From Marinomonas communis (GTDB taxonomy: Bacteria > Pseudomonadota > Gammaproteobacteria > Pseudomonadales > Marinomonadaceae): a stretch of 64,000 bases of DNA. The stretch spans positions 957,228-1,021,227 of the forward strand of contig NZ_SNZA01000001.1 in assembly GCF_004363305.1 (NCBI RefSeq), written 5' to 3'. Position 1 is the stretch's first letter; every line of letters begins with the position of its first letter. Positions 44,558 through 54,929 of the stretch are shown here, in pieces. A program made the position numbers and the translations under genes. The notes beneath the pieces were generated by a model. That model worked only from the letters and a program-made list of their open reading frames with translations. It had not been told where the DNA came from and did not search any database.

Positions 44558-45542
44558 GCTGCAATGGCCATGGGCCTTGGTTTTATTACCGCTGCCTATT
44601 CTGATGCGATTGTTTAGTAAACGCCAATACACAGGCCAAACAACCCATTGGCGCTTCAGTGAGCTGTATCAAAAAGATCGTTACAACCAGACAGGCACCA
44701 GTTCATTAAGTACTTGGTTGCTCCACTTAACATGGATCACCCTGACACTGGCACTTAGCCGTCCAACATGGCTTGGGGAGCCTTCTTATATCCCTCCAAC
44801 TGGTCGTGATCTTATGGTTGCCTTGGATTTATCCGGCAGCATGCAAATTTCTGATATGACCCTAAATGACCAACCTGCTGACCGTTTAAACGCCGCAAAA
44901 GAAGTATTATCGCAATTCATCCAAGCTCGCCAAGGAGATCGACTGGGACTGATTGTGTTTGGCAGCAAGGCTTATCTTCAAGCGCCGCTAAGCTTTGACT
45001 TGATGACCATCGATCAGTTAGTTCAAGAAACACAAATAGGCCTCGCGGGTGAGCAAACCGCTATTGGCGATGCCATTGGGCTTGGGATCAAGCGCCTGCA
45101 GGATAAACCAGCGGATCAGAGAGTTTTGATCTTAATGACCGATGGCGCCAACACAGCGGGAAGAGTCAGCCCTCTTCAAGCAGCCAATTTTGCCGCCAAA
45201 CAAGGTGTTACCATTCACACCATTGGCATTGGTGCAGAACAAATGGTCGTACAGGGATTTTTCGGACCTAAAGTCGTCAACCCTTCTAGCGACTTGGACG
45301 AACCCTTGCTAACCAATATTGCAGAACTGACGGGCGGACAATATTTCCGCGCACGAAGCACCCAAGAATTAAAAGCCGTCTATCAAATCCTTGAGCAACT
45401 TGAACCCACGCCTTCTGAAGAGGTATTCCAACGCCCCAAAACAACGCTGTTTCATTGGCTGGGGATGTTGTCGTTGATTTTATTAGGGCTCAGCATCCTA
45501 AGTAGCGGGCGCTTATCTTTGCGTGATCGGAGAGCATCATGA
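44550..45542 (+). CDS. VWA domain protein, BatA-type
   Basis: This 330-residue inner-membrane protein has two membrane segments at the N-terminus (about residues 5-20 and 52-68), one at the C-terminus (about 298-318) and a VWA domain between. The MIDAS motif is VALDLSGSMQISD, with the third acidic site in LMTDGAN. It starts at a GTG with AAGGAGG before it, overlapping the previous gene. BatA proteins form a periplasmic complex linked to envelope stress or oxygen tolerance, as shown for Bacteroides. This is the family role, not tested here. Confidence 0.88.
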   Translation: MLELQWPWALVLLPLPILMRLFSKRQYTGQTTHWRFSELYQKDRYNQTGTSSLSTWLLHLTWITLTLALSRPTWLGEPSYIPPTGRDLMVALDLSGSMQISDMTLNDQPADRLNAAKEVLSQFIQARQGDRLGLIVFGSKAYLQAPLSFDLMTIDQLVQETQIGLAGEQTAIGDAIGLGIKRLQDKPADQRVLILMTDGANTAGRVSPLQAANFAAKQGVTIHTIGIGAEQMVVQGFFGPKVVNPSSDLDEPLLTNIAELTGGQYFRARSTQELKAVYQILEQLEPTPSEEVFQRPKTTLFHWLGMLSLILLGLSILSSGRLSLRDRRAS

Positions 45543-47239
45543 CACTTTTTGATGTGCTCCATTTTAACCGACCTATCTGGTTGCTGCTGATCCCCATCGT
45601 TTGTTTTGGCTATTTGTTATTTAGTCTACAACCCCAGTCGTCATTGCTTAAACGCAAGGTGGCGGCTCACCTGCTTCCTTTTCTGACAGAAAGCATTCCT
45701 TCCGCTAAATACATTAATTGGCTTGGTCTTTTCGCCGTCAGCTGCTTTGTTATTGGTATTTCGGGCATTAGCTTTTCTAAAACCAACTCAGAGCTTTATG
45801 TCGCTCAGAACAAAACGGTCTTTATTGTTGATCAATCGCTCTCCATGTACGCTACAGATGTTCGTCCCAACCGCTTAACGCGAAGCAAACAAATTATCAG
45901 AGACATTTTACAAGCTGATATCGAAGGCGAGATTGCTTTGATTGCATTTGCCGGGGACGCCTACACGATCAGCCCTTTCACCCAAGACAAACAAACACTG
46001 ATTCACTTCCTAGTCGCACTCGACCCCTTAATCATGCCTCTCTACGGTAGCCACTTGAAATCAGGGATAGAGCAAGCACTTGAATTAGTGAGCAATGATG
46101 CCAATAAGCCTCGACACTTTATTATTTTGACGGACGACTTAGCCAACGAGGACGAAGCTGCGCTTCAAGAGGCAAATAAACTTGGCGTTCAACTGGATGT
46201 GATCGCTGTTGGAACGCCTGAAGGTGGAACCATGCAATTGCCAGAAGGCCAAATCCTCAAACACAACGGCATAACAGCACTCGCAAAAACACCAATCACA
46301 GCCATCGAGCAGGCAACAGAGGCTGCCAATGGTCGCTTCTACCAACATACAATCGATGATACTGATCTGCAGAGCCTTCTTGATACCCAATCGACAAACT
46401 CTGCCAAACGCTCAAACCTGTCAGGACAAACATGGCAAGAGCAAGGTCATTACTTTGCCATTCCCTTAGTGCTTTGGCTATTGTGGCAATTCCGACAAGG
46501 CTGGCTGTGCCTTATGCTGCTATTTATTATGTCTAGCCCGCCTTCTAGCTACGCCTCCCCATTGGAATGGTTTAAAACACCCGATCAAAAAGGCCAGCAG
46601 GCATTTGATCAAGGCCGCTGGGATGAAGCCGCTAAGCTATTTGAGCAGCCGCTCTGGAAGGCCGCCAGTCAATATGCAAATCAGGATTATCCGCAAACTG
46701 TTGAAACATTGCAGAACGTCGCCACCACTGCCAGCGACTATTACAACCTAGGCAACGCATTGGCTTTGAGTAATGATTTAGAGGGCGCTAAAACGGCCTA
46801 TGAAACGTCTCTCTCTTTGCGCTCGGACTTTCCAGAAGCAAAAGAAAACCTTGACTATATCAAACAGCAGTTGAAAAAGACGTCTCCTCAAGAGCAGTCT
46901 GATAATTCAAGTCAGCAAAGCAACAATGAGGGTCAAACACAGCAGAGCGAACAGAATGGAGCATCCAAGAACGCCGATTCAGAAACAAACAATAGCCAGC
47001 AAAAACAAGACAACTCTCAGCAAAAACAGGATAATAGTCCGGTGACGGATACCTCAAATGAAGAGCAAAATGCCCTCCTTAACGAAAGGCAAATCGAGCA
47101 ACAACAAGCGCTCGACCAATGGCTCCGTCAGATTCAAGATGATCCTGGGGACCTGATAAAACGCAAACTTTGGTACTTACATCAGGAACGTCGTCACGAA
47201 AATCGCTTTAATCAAGAAGAAGGGCAACAGCCATGGTAG
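45539..47239 (+). CDS. VWA-TPR protein, BatB-type
   Basis: This 566-residue protein has an N-terminal membrane segment, a VWA domain with the MIDAS VDQSLSMYA (Ser-x-Ser but no Gly), a second membrane segment near 310-330, and a TPR region (SDYYNLGNALALSNDLEGAKTAYETSLSL). The tail (about 440-520) is rich in Gln, Asn and Ser with a repeated SQQKQDN unit. In other bacteria BatB and BatC are separate; here they are fused into one. It overlaps BatA by four and BatD by seven bases. Confidence 0.88.
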   Translation: MTLFDVLHFNRPIWLLLIPIVCFGYLLFSLQPQSSLLKRKVAAHLLPFLTESIPSAKYINWLGLFAVSCFVIGISGISFSKTNSELYVAQNKTVFIVDQSLSMYATDVRPNRLTRSKQIIRDILQADIEGEIALIAFAGDAYTISPFTQDKQTLIHFLVALDPLIMPLYGSHLKSGIEQALELVSNDANKPRHFIILTDDLANEDEAALQEANKLGVQLDVIAVGTPEGGTMQLPEGQILKHNGITALAKTPITAIEQATEAANGRFYQHTIDDTDLQSLLDTQSTNSAKRSNLSGQTWQEQGHYFAIPLVLWLLWQFRQGWLCLMLLFIMSSPPSSYASPLEWFKTPDQKGQQAFDQGRWDEAAKLFEQPLWKAASQYANQDYPQTVETLQNVATTASDYYNLGNALALSNDLEGAKTAYETSLSLRSDFPEAKENLDYIKQQLKKTSPQEQSDNSSQQSNNEGQTQQSEQNGASKNADSETNNSQQKQDNSQQKQDNSPVTDTSNEEQNALLNERQIEQQQALDQWLRQIQDDPGDLIKRKLWYLHQERRHENRFNQEEGQQPW

Positions 47240-49059
47240 CCAACCTTTACATTTTGCCAAGATATATTTTCTCAATGTTATGTATGCTCTTGGCCGTGGC
47301 CTACTCTGGTCTTTCACTTGCCGATCAAGTAACCGCTGCCCTAGACAAAAATACCGTTACTGAAAACGAAGTCGTACAACTGACGATTCGCACCGACTTC
47401 GCCAATACAGGGAACGGCCCAGATTTATCCTCTCTAAAACGTGACTTTGACATTGTCAGTCAAAGCCAGAACAGTCAGTTCAGCTTCAACCTAGGCACCA
47501 ATCAAGCTCTCAATTTCTGGGTAGTGACTCTAATCCCTAAAGCAGTGGGGAACTTCCAAATTCCGCCAATCAAGGTGGGAGATCAACAATCTGAGGCCCT
47601 ATACATTGAAGTCAAACCAGCCAAGCAGATGACCGACAAACTTGGCAATCCGCTGGTGATGCTAAAGTTCCAAAGCAACATCACAGAACCTTATGTGCAG
47701 CAACAGGTGCTACTAACACTAGAACTCTATACCGCTGTCACATTACAAAGCGCTAATCTGTCCACTCCGAATCATCCCAACCTTTTGATGGAACGCTTGT
47801 CTGATGATCAAATGCGCTATGAGGAAATCAACGGCACATCGTATCAAGTTCTCACTCGTGAATACGTTGCCTTCCCACAGCGTAGCGGCCCACTTGAGTT
47901 AACGAATCAAAGTGTCGAAGCCATGGTTAGCACTCAACGTGGTGCACGCAAAGTAAATATCAAAAGTACGCCGATTTCATTGAATGTTTTGCCCATTCCG
48001 GCCTCTTATGGCAATAGCAATTGGCTACCCACTGATGCGGTTGCGGTTCGATCCGTCCTCTCTAATAGTGTTAGCAATCCGCGTATTGGGGATACTTTAT
48101 TTTGGGAGATCGATATCACAGCACAAGGTGTCTTAGGGGAGCAGCTACCCACTCTGAGCTATCCCAGCAATAGAGCCTATAAGTTATATCCTTCTTCCCC
48201 GACATATGAAACGAATAAGGGCATTAATGGTGTCACGGGGCGCGCCTCCATGCGCATAGAGGTTGTGCCTACTCAATCAGGGCCATTAACACTGCCGGAA
48301 GTGCAAGTAACCTATTGGGACCCCATTGCTAGACAAGTAAAAACTGCGACAGCCAATGCTGCTGTAGTGGATGTTGCACCTCTGCCCAACAGCGGGACTT
48401 CTTCGGAGTCAAACTCTTCGGCACTGCCTTCTGGGCCAATAGCATCGCCACAAGATATCCCCCCACAAAGCACTTCTGTGGCACCGATCTCACTTGCTAA
48501 GGCCAAACCTAAAGCACAACCAACACCCGAAGAAAATAATGACTCACCAGCCCCCATAGAGGTAGAGGTCACCACACCTTCTGATTCACCATCATGGGCG
48601 ATCATGGTTGCTGGAATACTCATGCTATTGGGTGGCACTGGTATTGTTGTCTGGATACTACTAAAACGACGAAAGTCAGGGGCGTCAGACAGCAACAGTG
48701 ACGTTCCGACCCTTCAGGAGTTTGCCCCTTTGTCATCTGGTAATGAAGACGCTGCGTATGAACAACTTTTATCAGGATGTCGACGCAGCGATTTGAGCAC
48801 GTTACGACTAAATTTATTAGAGTGGGCTAGACACCGCTGGGGAGACAATGCAATCCGAGGTATTGATGATATCAAACGGTTAACAGACACCCCTCACTTA
48901 ACACAATTATTAATGGAAGCAGAGTTGGTCATGTATTCACCTTCAGCATCGACTCAGTGGAATGGCGATGCGCTAGCAGACGCGCTAGAAGAATACGTTA
49001 CGGGCCACACCAAGCCGTCTCAAGCTAGTCAGCTTAAAACTCTGTATCCTAATTTTTAG
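47233..49059 (+). CDS. BatD family periplasmic protein
   Basis: This 608-residue protein begins with a signal segment (about 8-28), followed by Ig-like beta-rich domains with the BatD pattern (DKNTVTENEVVQLTIRTDF). A membrane segment follows near 455-480 and a cytosolic tail after it, with a proline-rich linker before the segment. It completes the Bat complex and would present its bulk to the periplasm. It is the last gene of the operon; a Dyp peroxidase starts 19 bp later. Confidence 0.85.
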   Translation: MVANLYILPRYIFSMLCMLLAVAYSGLSLADQVTAALDKNTVTENEVVQLTIRTDFANTGNGPDLSSLKRDFDIVSQSQNSQFSFNLGTNQALNFWVVTLIPKAVGNFQIPPIKVGDQQSEALYIEVKPAKQMTDKLGNPLVMLKFQSNITEPYVQQQVLLTLELYTAVTLQSANLSTPNHPNLLMERLSDDQMRYEEINGTSYQVLTREYVAFPQRSGPLELTNQSVEAMVSTQRGARKVNIKSTPISLNVLPIPASYGNSNWLPTDAVAVRSVLSNSVSNPRIGDTLFWEIDITAQGVLGEQLPTLSYPSNRAYKLYPSSPTYETNKGINGVTGRASMRIEVVPTQSGPLTLPEVQVTYWDPIARQVKTATANAAVVDVAPLPNSGTSSESNSSALPSGPIASPQDIPPQSTSVAPISLAKAKPKAQPTPEENNDSPAPIEVEVTTPSDSPSWAIMVAGILMLLGGTGIVVWILLKRRKSGASDSNSDVPTLQEFAPLSSGNEDAAYEQLLSGCRRSDLSTLRLNLLEWARHRWGDNAIRGIDDIKRLTDTPHLTQLLMEAELVMYSPSASTQWNGDALADALEEYVTGHTKPSQASQLKTLYPNF

Positions 49060-49078
49060 CCTAAGGAGCTTTTACACT

Positions 49079-50002
49079 ATGACGCAGGCACACCAAACTG
49101 GCATCACTGCTGAAGCATCCAGCGATGCGTCCTTTATTGCCCTTGATGCAGTTGCTGGTCAAGAAACAAATCTCAGAAAAGCATTAGCGGCCTTCCCTGA
49201 CCTGATTGAATCGATCCAGAAACAATTTCCGGATACCGAGCTTCATGCCGCTATCGGCTTTTCTATACACAGCTTCGAACGCATCACAAAACACGCAGCA
49301 CCTCGAGAGTTAACACAGTTTCCGTCCCTGACCGGCCCACTGCTGAGTGTGCAAGACCAAGCGTTCGACATGATGTGGCATATCCGCTCGAACCGACGGG
49401 ATGCAACCCATCAACTATCACTCGCGCTTTACAAAGCTGTTAAAAACTTTGTCACCTTAAAAGACAGCGTTGACTGCTTCAAGTATTTAGATAATCGTGA
49501 CTTTACGGGATTTGTTGATGGCACTGAAAACCCTCAAGGAGAGGACCGAGCTTCAGTAGCACTGGTTGCAGACGACGAATTACAGTACCGAGGCGGCTCA
49601 TACTTTAACTACATGAAATTTGTTCACGACTTAGCCAAATGGGAGCAGCAAGACCTTAAAGTACAAGAGGATACCTACGGTCGTACCAAATACGATAACG
49701 AAGAATATGCAGGCGCAGACAAATCCCCTCACGCACATACTAAACGTACGTCATTGAAGGATGCCGATGGTAAATCTATGGAGCTGCTAAGACAGAGCAT
49801 GCCATTTGGCGACCTAAATGAGCAAGGTCTTATTTTCGCAAGCTACTCGAAAACCCCTATCATTTTTAACCTAATGCTCAAGAGCATGATCGAAGGGGAT
49901 GAAGAGGGTCACGTAGACCATTTAATGAAGTACACCTCCGCGACACATGGTAGTGCCTTCTTTATGCCTCCAATTAGCTTTTTCAAAGGCTTAGACGCTT
50001 AA
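49079..50002 (+). CDS. Dyp-type heme peroxidase
   Basis: This 307-residue enzyme is a dye-decolorising peroxidase using heme and H2O2. The family motif GFVDGTENP (residues about 143-151) contains the catalytic Asp, and the proximal heme histidine lies in the later HTKRTSL region. No Tat or Sec signal is visible, so it is probably cytosolic or carried in an encapsulin; no encapsulin gene is nearby. It has AAGGAG before its start and lies 19 bp after the Bat operon, so it may be the operon's last gene and link it to oxidative stress. Confidence 0.92.
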   Translation: MTQAHQTGITAEASSDASFIALDAVAGQETNLRKALAAFPDLIESIQKQFPDTELHAAIGFSIHSFERITKHAAPRELTQFPSLTGPLLSVQDQAFDMMWHIRSNRRDATHQLSLALYKAVKNFVTLKDSVDCFKYLDNRDFTGFVDGTENPQGEDRASVALVADDELQYRGGSYFNYMKFVHDLAKWEQQDLKVQEDTYGRTKYDNEEYAGADKSPHAHTKRTSLKDADGKSMELLRQSMPFGDLNEQGLIFASYSKTPIIFNLMLKSMIEGDEEGHVDHLMKYTSATHGSAFFMPPISFFKGLDA

Positions 50003-50040
50003 CAAACACCTAGCAAGTTAGAAGACCACTGCGGAAGATA

Positions 50041-50071
50041 AAAAAAGACCACACAATGTGTGGTCTTTTTT
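50041..50071. terminator. Bidirectional terminator between the Dyp peroxidase and ppiD genes
   Basis: AAAAAAGACCACAC and GTGTGGTCTTTTTT form a 14-bp stem with an AAT loop. It serves both convergent genes. Confidence 0.9.
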
Positions 50072-50086
50072 TCGTAACGCTAGATT

Positions 50087-51916
50087 CTAATTACGAACAA
50101 TTTCAGCGGAATTCTTCAACAGATTCTGCTGCGCACGTAACGTCATAGACGCTAAAGTCTGAGATAAGTAGTTTTCATAAATATCTCTTTGCGCATCATC
50201 GACTGTTTGGTCGCCTAGGCTGACTTCAGTTAAGCGAATCGCAACCACATCACCATTTGCCGCTGTCTCCACTCCAGTCGAGGCTTTGCCATCGATTGGG
50301 TGAGGCAAACCGAAAGCTAAGCTAGTCACTTCGTCTTGACCACGCTCAGCGCTGCTGACAGAAGTCCAATCACCAGCCCCTGTTTCCAGTGCTTGCTTAG
50401 CTAATTGATTTAATTCCTCAAGCGCTTTCTCTTGAACGACAATAGAAGTAATAGCGTCTTTCGCTTCTTCAAACGTTTGCTTTGCTTCGGCTTTGTGATC
50501 ATTCTTATGAATCACCACAACCTGCTCATCGCTAAGCTCGATTAAATCACTGTTATGACCATCTTCCAAAACCGTCGGGCTGTAAGCCGCTGCAATAACC
50601 GCTGGCGCAGAGGTAATATCATCCGTACCACCATCACGACCAAAGTAATCCGATGTCAGTACAGCAAGACCGTATTCTTTAGCAATCGCAGACAAGTCGT
50701 CGCTCGCATAAGCCAGATCTGTAATCGTTTCATGGGCACCAAGCAAAGTATCTTTCGCTTTTTGTGCAACTAGATCAGACATTAACTCATCACGCATATC
50801 CGCTAAGGAAGGTGCTTCTGTCTCGCTAACGCTCTTAAGCTCAACTAAGTGGTAACCGAACTCAGTTTTTACTTCTTCAACGGTACCTGGCTCCATAGCA
50901 AACAGAGTGTTTTCAAATGGCTCAACCATAATGCCGCGTGAAATAAAGCCTAAATCACCGCCTGATTCTTTCGACCCTAGGTCATCGGAGTACTCTGCCG
51001 CCAAATCCGCAAAGGAAGCGCCATCATCAAGCTTAGCTTTGATCTCTGCAATGCGCGCCTGAGCTTCATCATCAGAACGAGACGAAGTATCCACTAAGAT
51101 ATGCGCTGCTTCACGCTCTTCACCTTGGAAACTCGCAACACGCGCTTGATAAGCGTCATTCAACTCTGCATCAGACACCTCAACTTGGTCCTGAAGGTCA
51201 GCCGCTGACACAACAACATAATCAATCTTTACTTGCTCCGGCGTCACAAAGTTCGCTTGGTGCTCATCGTAGTAAGCTTGTAGCGCATCATCTTCTACCG
51301 TAACTTGCTCGGTTTGATCTGCTAGTGAGTAGCGAATGAAGTCATAGCTACGCTTCTGATTTTGTAGGGCAACGATGTTTTCTACCTGGCTAGGTAAAAC
51401 AAACTCAGAACCTGCTAAAGCATTGCGAGTTTGCTGAATCAATACGTCCTGCTTAATACGCTCTTTAAATGCTAATGGTGTAAAACCAAGTGAGCGAATA
51501 AAGTTTAAATACTTGTTTTGATCAAACTGACCATCGGTTTGAAATTGCTCAGCTTGCAATAGGTAGGCATCAACTTGTGCATCTGACACACCTAGATTTA
51601 GCTGTTCAGCTTGATTCATCATGACAGTACGTTGGATCAACTCATCCAATGCACGTCGCTGCAGGGCGTTTTCTTCCAGCATTGCCGGATCAATTTGACC
51701 GCCCATCATTGAAATCAACTGACGACGTTGTGTCTCAGCAGACTGCAACAATTGCATACGAGAAATTTCTTTACCATCTACTTCTGCAACGGTATCTGTT
51801 GAAGTAAAGCTTTGTACCAATGCTTCAACACCGAATAGAGCAAAAGTCACAATCACTACACCAATAATGACCTTAACGATAATGCCTTGTGACTTATCTC
51901 TGATATCCTGGAGCAT
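50087..51916 (-). CDS. ppiD: Periplasmic folding chaperone PpiD
   Basis: This 609-residue protein is anchored in the inner membrane by one N-terminal segment (VKVIIGVVIVTFALFGVEALV) and faces the periplasm, where it helps outer-membrane and secreted proteins fold. A SurA-like N-terminal region comes first, then one parvulin domain at about 260-350 (REAAHILVDTSSRSDDEA and GDLGFISRG). Length matches PpiD. It is the last gene of the tig-clpPX-lon-hupB block, in its usual order, with a tRNA-Asp gene between hupB and ppiD. Confidence 0.95.
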   Translation of the reverse strand: MLQDIRDKSQGIIVKVIIGVVIVTFALFGVEALVQSFTSTDTVAEVDGKEISRMQLLQSAETQRRQLISMMGGQIDPAMLEENALQRRALDELIQRTVMMNQAEQLNLGVSDAQVDAYLLQAEQFQTDGQFDQNKYLNFIRSLGFTPLAFKERIKQDVLIQQTRNALAGSEFVLPSQVENIVALQNQKRSYDFIRYSLADQTEQVTVEDDALQAYYDEHQANFVTPEQVKIDYVVVSAADLQDQVEVSDAELNDAYQARVASFQGEEREAAHILVDTSSRSDDEAQARIAEIKAKLDDGASFADLAAEYSDDLGSKESGGDLGFISRGIMVEPFENTLFAMEPGTVEEVKTEFGYHLVELKSVSETEAPSLADMRDELMSDLVAQKAKDTLLGAHETITDLAYASDDLSAIAKEYGLAVLTSDYFGRDGGTDDITSAPAVIAAAYSPTVLEDGHNSDLIELSDEQVVVIHKNDHKAEAKQTFEEAKDAITSIVVQEKALEELNQLAKQALETGAGDWTSVSSAERGQDEVTSLAFGLPHPIDGKASTGVETAANGDVVAIRLTEVSLGDQTVDDAQRDIYENYLSQTLASMTLRAQQNLLKNSAEIVRN

Positions 51917-51993
51917 CTTGCCTCCACCTTAAAAACTATTATCTGTAAAACAAAAAAGGTGCATTCCGCTGGGAACACACCTCTTTGCTCTAA

Positions 51994-52070
51994 TGGCGGA
52001 ACGGACGGGACTCGAACCCGCGACCCCCTGCGTGACAGGCAGGTATTCTAACCAACTGAACTACCGCTCC
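51994..52070 (-). tRNA. tRNA-Asp (GTC)
   Basis: A 77-base cloverleaf including an encoded CCA. Acceptor arm begins GGAGCGG and ends CCGTTCC-GCCA; the anticodon loop reads CTGTCAC with anticodon GTC. T-arm carries GGTTCGAGTCC. It lies between hupB and ppiD. Confidence 0.97.
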
Positions 52071-52077
52071 AAATACA

Positions 52078-52350
52078 TTAGTTCACCGCGTCTTTAAGGC
52101 CTTTACCTGCTTTAAAGCTAGGTACCTTAGCAGCACTGATCTGGATTTCTTCACCAGTTTGAGGGTTACGACCAGTACGTGCCGCACGCTCTTTTACTGA
52201 AAAAGTACCAAAACCAACTAAAGTTACTTGGTCGCCTTTTGCTAGTGCTTCTTCGATTGCAGTCAAAGTCGCATCTAGTGCATTACTTGCAGCAGCTTTA
52301 GACAAGTCTGCGGACGTGGCAATAGCATCAATCAATTCTGATTTATTCAC
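52078..52350 (-). CDS. hupB: DNA-binding protein HU-beta
   Basis: This 90-residue protein is a bacterial histone-like HU subunit that bends and compacts DNA. It has the HU signature [28 protein letters not shown] with the proline intercalating site in RNPQTG. It is in the classic lon-hupB-ppiD neighbourhood, which distinguishes it from hupA. The stop lies seven bases before the tRNA-Asp gene. Confidence 0.95.
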   Translation of the reverse strand: MNKSELIDAIATSADLSKAAASNALDATLTAIEEALAKGDQVTLVGFGTFSVKERAARTGRNPQTGEEIQISAAKVPSFKAGKGLKDAVN

Positions 52351-52449
52351 GTTCTACCCCTTTCAGTATTATCGTGGTTCCTTAGTTTTTTAATTCGACC
52401 AAAAGTAGCGGTCGGATCAAGATGAGCATTTATACAAGGCTATCTTAGG

Positions 52450-52465
52450 CCCTGTCAACACAGGG
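52450..52465 (-). terminator. Hairpin after lon
   Basis: CCCTGT and ACAGGG enclose CAAC seven bases after the lon stop codon. No T-run is seen, so it may stabilise the mRNA end or terminate weakly. Confidence 0.4.
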
Positions 52466-52471
52466 TTTGAA

Positions 52472-54865
52472 CTAATGATGACTCACAGATTCTTGTTCAT
52501 CAACAGTTTTTTCCTTTCCTGACACAGTTTCTTCACTTTTTGGTGAAGGAACGTACTCTAATGCCACATCTAGCACCTCATCAATCCATTTAACCGGCAC
52601 GATTTCTAGATCCGCTTTAATGTTGTCAGGTATTTCTTTCAGATCTCGAGTATTTTCCTGAGGAATTAATACCGTTTTAATACCACCACGGTGAGCCGCT
52701 AGAAGCTTCTCTTTGAGGCCACCTATAGGTAACACCTCACCACGCAGCGTAATCTCGCCTGTCATGGCCACAGAGGCTTTCACAGGCACCTTAGCAAGCA
52801 CCGATACGATAGCAGTACACATCGCAATACCAGCGCTTGGACCATCTTTTGGCGTAGCCCCCTCAGGCACGTGTAAATGCAGGTCCACTTTTTCATGGAA
52901 ATCGTCATCGATTCCTAGGCCGACTGCACGGCTTCGAACAACGGTTAAAGCCGCTTGAATCGACTCTTGCATGACATCACCCAGAGAGCCTGTTTTCACA
53001 TGACGCCCCTTACCTGGCACACCAGCTGCTTCAATGGTGAGCAATTCACCACCCACAGATGTCCAAGCCAAACCTGTAACTTGGCCAATCTGGTTATTTT
53101 CTTCCGCTTTACCGTAACTAAATTTACGAACACCACAGTACTCTTCCAAGTTCTCTGATGTTACTTTTACGGCATCCTTACTCTTCTTAAGGGCTTGCTC
53201 CTTCACCACACGACGACATACTTTACTGATCTCGCGCTCAAGTCCACGCACACCAGCCTCTTTCGTGTAGTAACGCACAACATCCATCAGCGCCTCATCA
53301 GAGACTTCAATTTCAGAGTCTTTCAGACCACTCTGCTTCATTTGCTTTGGCAGCAAATAACGCTTAGCAATATTAAGCTTTTCGTCTTCTGTGTAACCTG
53401 GAATACGAATGATTTCCATACGGTCCAGTAAAGGTCCAGGGATATTCATACTATTGGACGTACAAATAAACATCACATCCGAAAGATCGTAATCGACTTC
53501 TAGGTAGTGATCACTGAAGGTATGGTTTTGTTCTGGATCTAACACCTCAAGCAAGGCTGATGCTGGATCACCACGTTGATCCATACCCATTTTGTCGATT
53601 TCATCTAACAAGAAAAGCGGGTTCTTTACTTTTACTTTTGCAAGCTTTTGAAGCAACTTGCCCGGCATAGAACCTATGTAAGTTCGGCGGTGACCACGAA
53701 TCTCAGATTCATCACGTACACCACCTAATGCCATACGAACATATTTACGGTTTACCGCACGAGCAATCGATTGACCAAGGGATGTCTTACCAACACCTGG
53801 AGGCCCTACCAGACACAACACAGGCCCCTTCACCTTTTTCACACGCTGCTGTACAGCAAGGAACTCCAAGATTCGATCTTTTACATCCTGAAGACCATAG
53901 TGATCCTCATTCAGAACCTTCTCGGCGTACACCAGGTCGTTACGAACCTTAGAACGTTTCGCCCATGGCAAAGACACTAACCAATCAATGTAACCGCGCA
54001 CCACCGTTGCTTCAGCGGACATAGGAGACATCATTTTGAGCTTTTTCAGCTCACCTTCAGCTTTCTCAGTCGCCTCAGGAGACATTTTCGCTTCAGTAAT
54101 TTTTTCTTGCAGCAAATCCAACTCATTGCTGCCTTCATCCATATCACCCAGCTCTTTCTGAATCGCCTTCATTTGCTCATTCAGATAGTACTCACGCTGA
54201 CTTTTCTCCATCTGTTTTTTGACACGACTACGGATGTTCTTCTCAAGGTGAGCAATATCAAGCTCCCCATCCATCAGCCCCATCAGATGCTCACCACGTT
54301 CAACTAGAGAGTTCAACTCCAATGCACGCTGCTTATCTTCAAGCTTCAGACTCATATGACCGGCAATAGAGTCGATCAATTTAGATAAATCATCTATAGA
54401 CTTAAGAGACGTTACCACTTCACTTGGAATACGCTTACTTCCGGCAACATACTCATCAAGCTGCTTAATCAATGCATTGCGGATTGCAGGGTATTCTGAC
54501 TCATCATCTTCGGCTTCAGGAGCTTCTTCAATCGTCGCCGAAACCCACTCATCACCTTCCTCAAGATCTTGCAATGAAGCGCGGTACTGACCTTCCACTA
54601 ACACCTTAACCGTGCCATCAGGAAGGCGTAGCAGTTGAATAACTTTGGCAACGGTACCGATTGTGTATAAATCGTCACGTTTTGGATCATCTTTTGAAGC
54701 ATCTTGTTGGGCAACAAGAAAAACCAGCTTGTCGCCATCCATTGCAGACTCTAGTGCTGCAATAGATTTCTTACGACCAACAAATAGCGGCAACACCATG
54801 TGCGGATACACGACAACGTCGCGCAAAGGCAGCATAGGTAAAAATTTAGAATCTGATTCGGACAT
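52472..54865 (-). CDS. lon: ATP-dependent protease Lon
   Basis: This 797-residue protease degrades misfolded and regulatory proteins. Order: N-terminal substrate-binding domain (LPMLPLRDVVVYPHMVLPL), AAA+ domain with Walker A GPPGVGKTS and Walker B LLDEIDKM, then a peptidase domain with the serine-lysine dyad in PKDGPSAGIAM and EKLLAAHRGG. The ATG at 54865 has GGAAG at good distance; a TTG 12 bases upstream is not used. A sigma-32-like promoter lies at 54930-54958. Confidence 0.97.
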   Translation of the reverse strand: MSESDSKFLPMLPLRDVVVYPHMVLPLFVGRKKSIAALESAMDGDKLVFLVAQQDASKDDPKRDDLYTIGTVAKVIQLLRLPDGTVKVLVEGQYRASLQDLEEGDEWVSATIEEAPEAEDDESEYPAIRNALIKQLDEYVAGSKRIPSEVVTSLKSIDDLSKLIDSIAGHMSLKLEDKQRALELNSLVERGEHLMGLMDGELDIAHLEKNIRSRVKKQMEKSQREYYLNEQMKAIQKELGDMDEGSNELDLLQEKITEAKMSPEATEKAEGELKKLKMMSPMSAEATVVRGYIDWLVSLPWAKRSKVRNDLVYAEKVLNEDHYGLQDVKDRILEFLAVQQRVKKVKGPVLCLVGPPGVGKTSLGQSIARAVNRKYVRMALGGVRDESEIRGHRRTYIGSMPGKLLQKLAKVKVKNPLFLLDEIDKMGMDQRGDPASALLEVLDPEQNHTFSDHYLEVDYDLSDVMFICTSNSMNIPGPLLDRMEIIRIPGYTEDEKLNIAKRYLLPKQMKQSGLKDSEIEVSDEALMDVVRYYTKEAGVRGLEREISKVCRRVVKEQALKKSKDAVKVTSENLEEYCGVRKFSYGKAEENNQIGQVTGLAWTSVGGELLTIEAAGVPGKGRHVKTGSLGDVMQESIQAALTVVRSRAVGLGIDDDFHEKVDLHLHVPEGATPKDGPSAGIAMCTAIVSVLAKVPVKASVAMTGEITLRGEVLPIGGLKEKLLAAHRGGIKTVLIPQENTRDLKEIPDNIKADLEIVPVKWIDEVLDVALEYVPSPKSEETVSGKEKTVDEQESVSHH

Positions 54866-54929
54866 AATTTCTTCCAACTGAACATCAACGAACTTTGCAT
54901 CGATGTGTGACTTAACTGATATAAATAAG

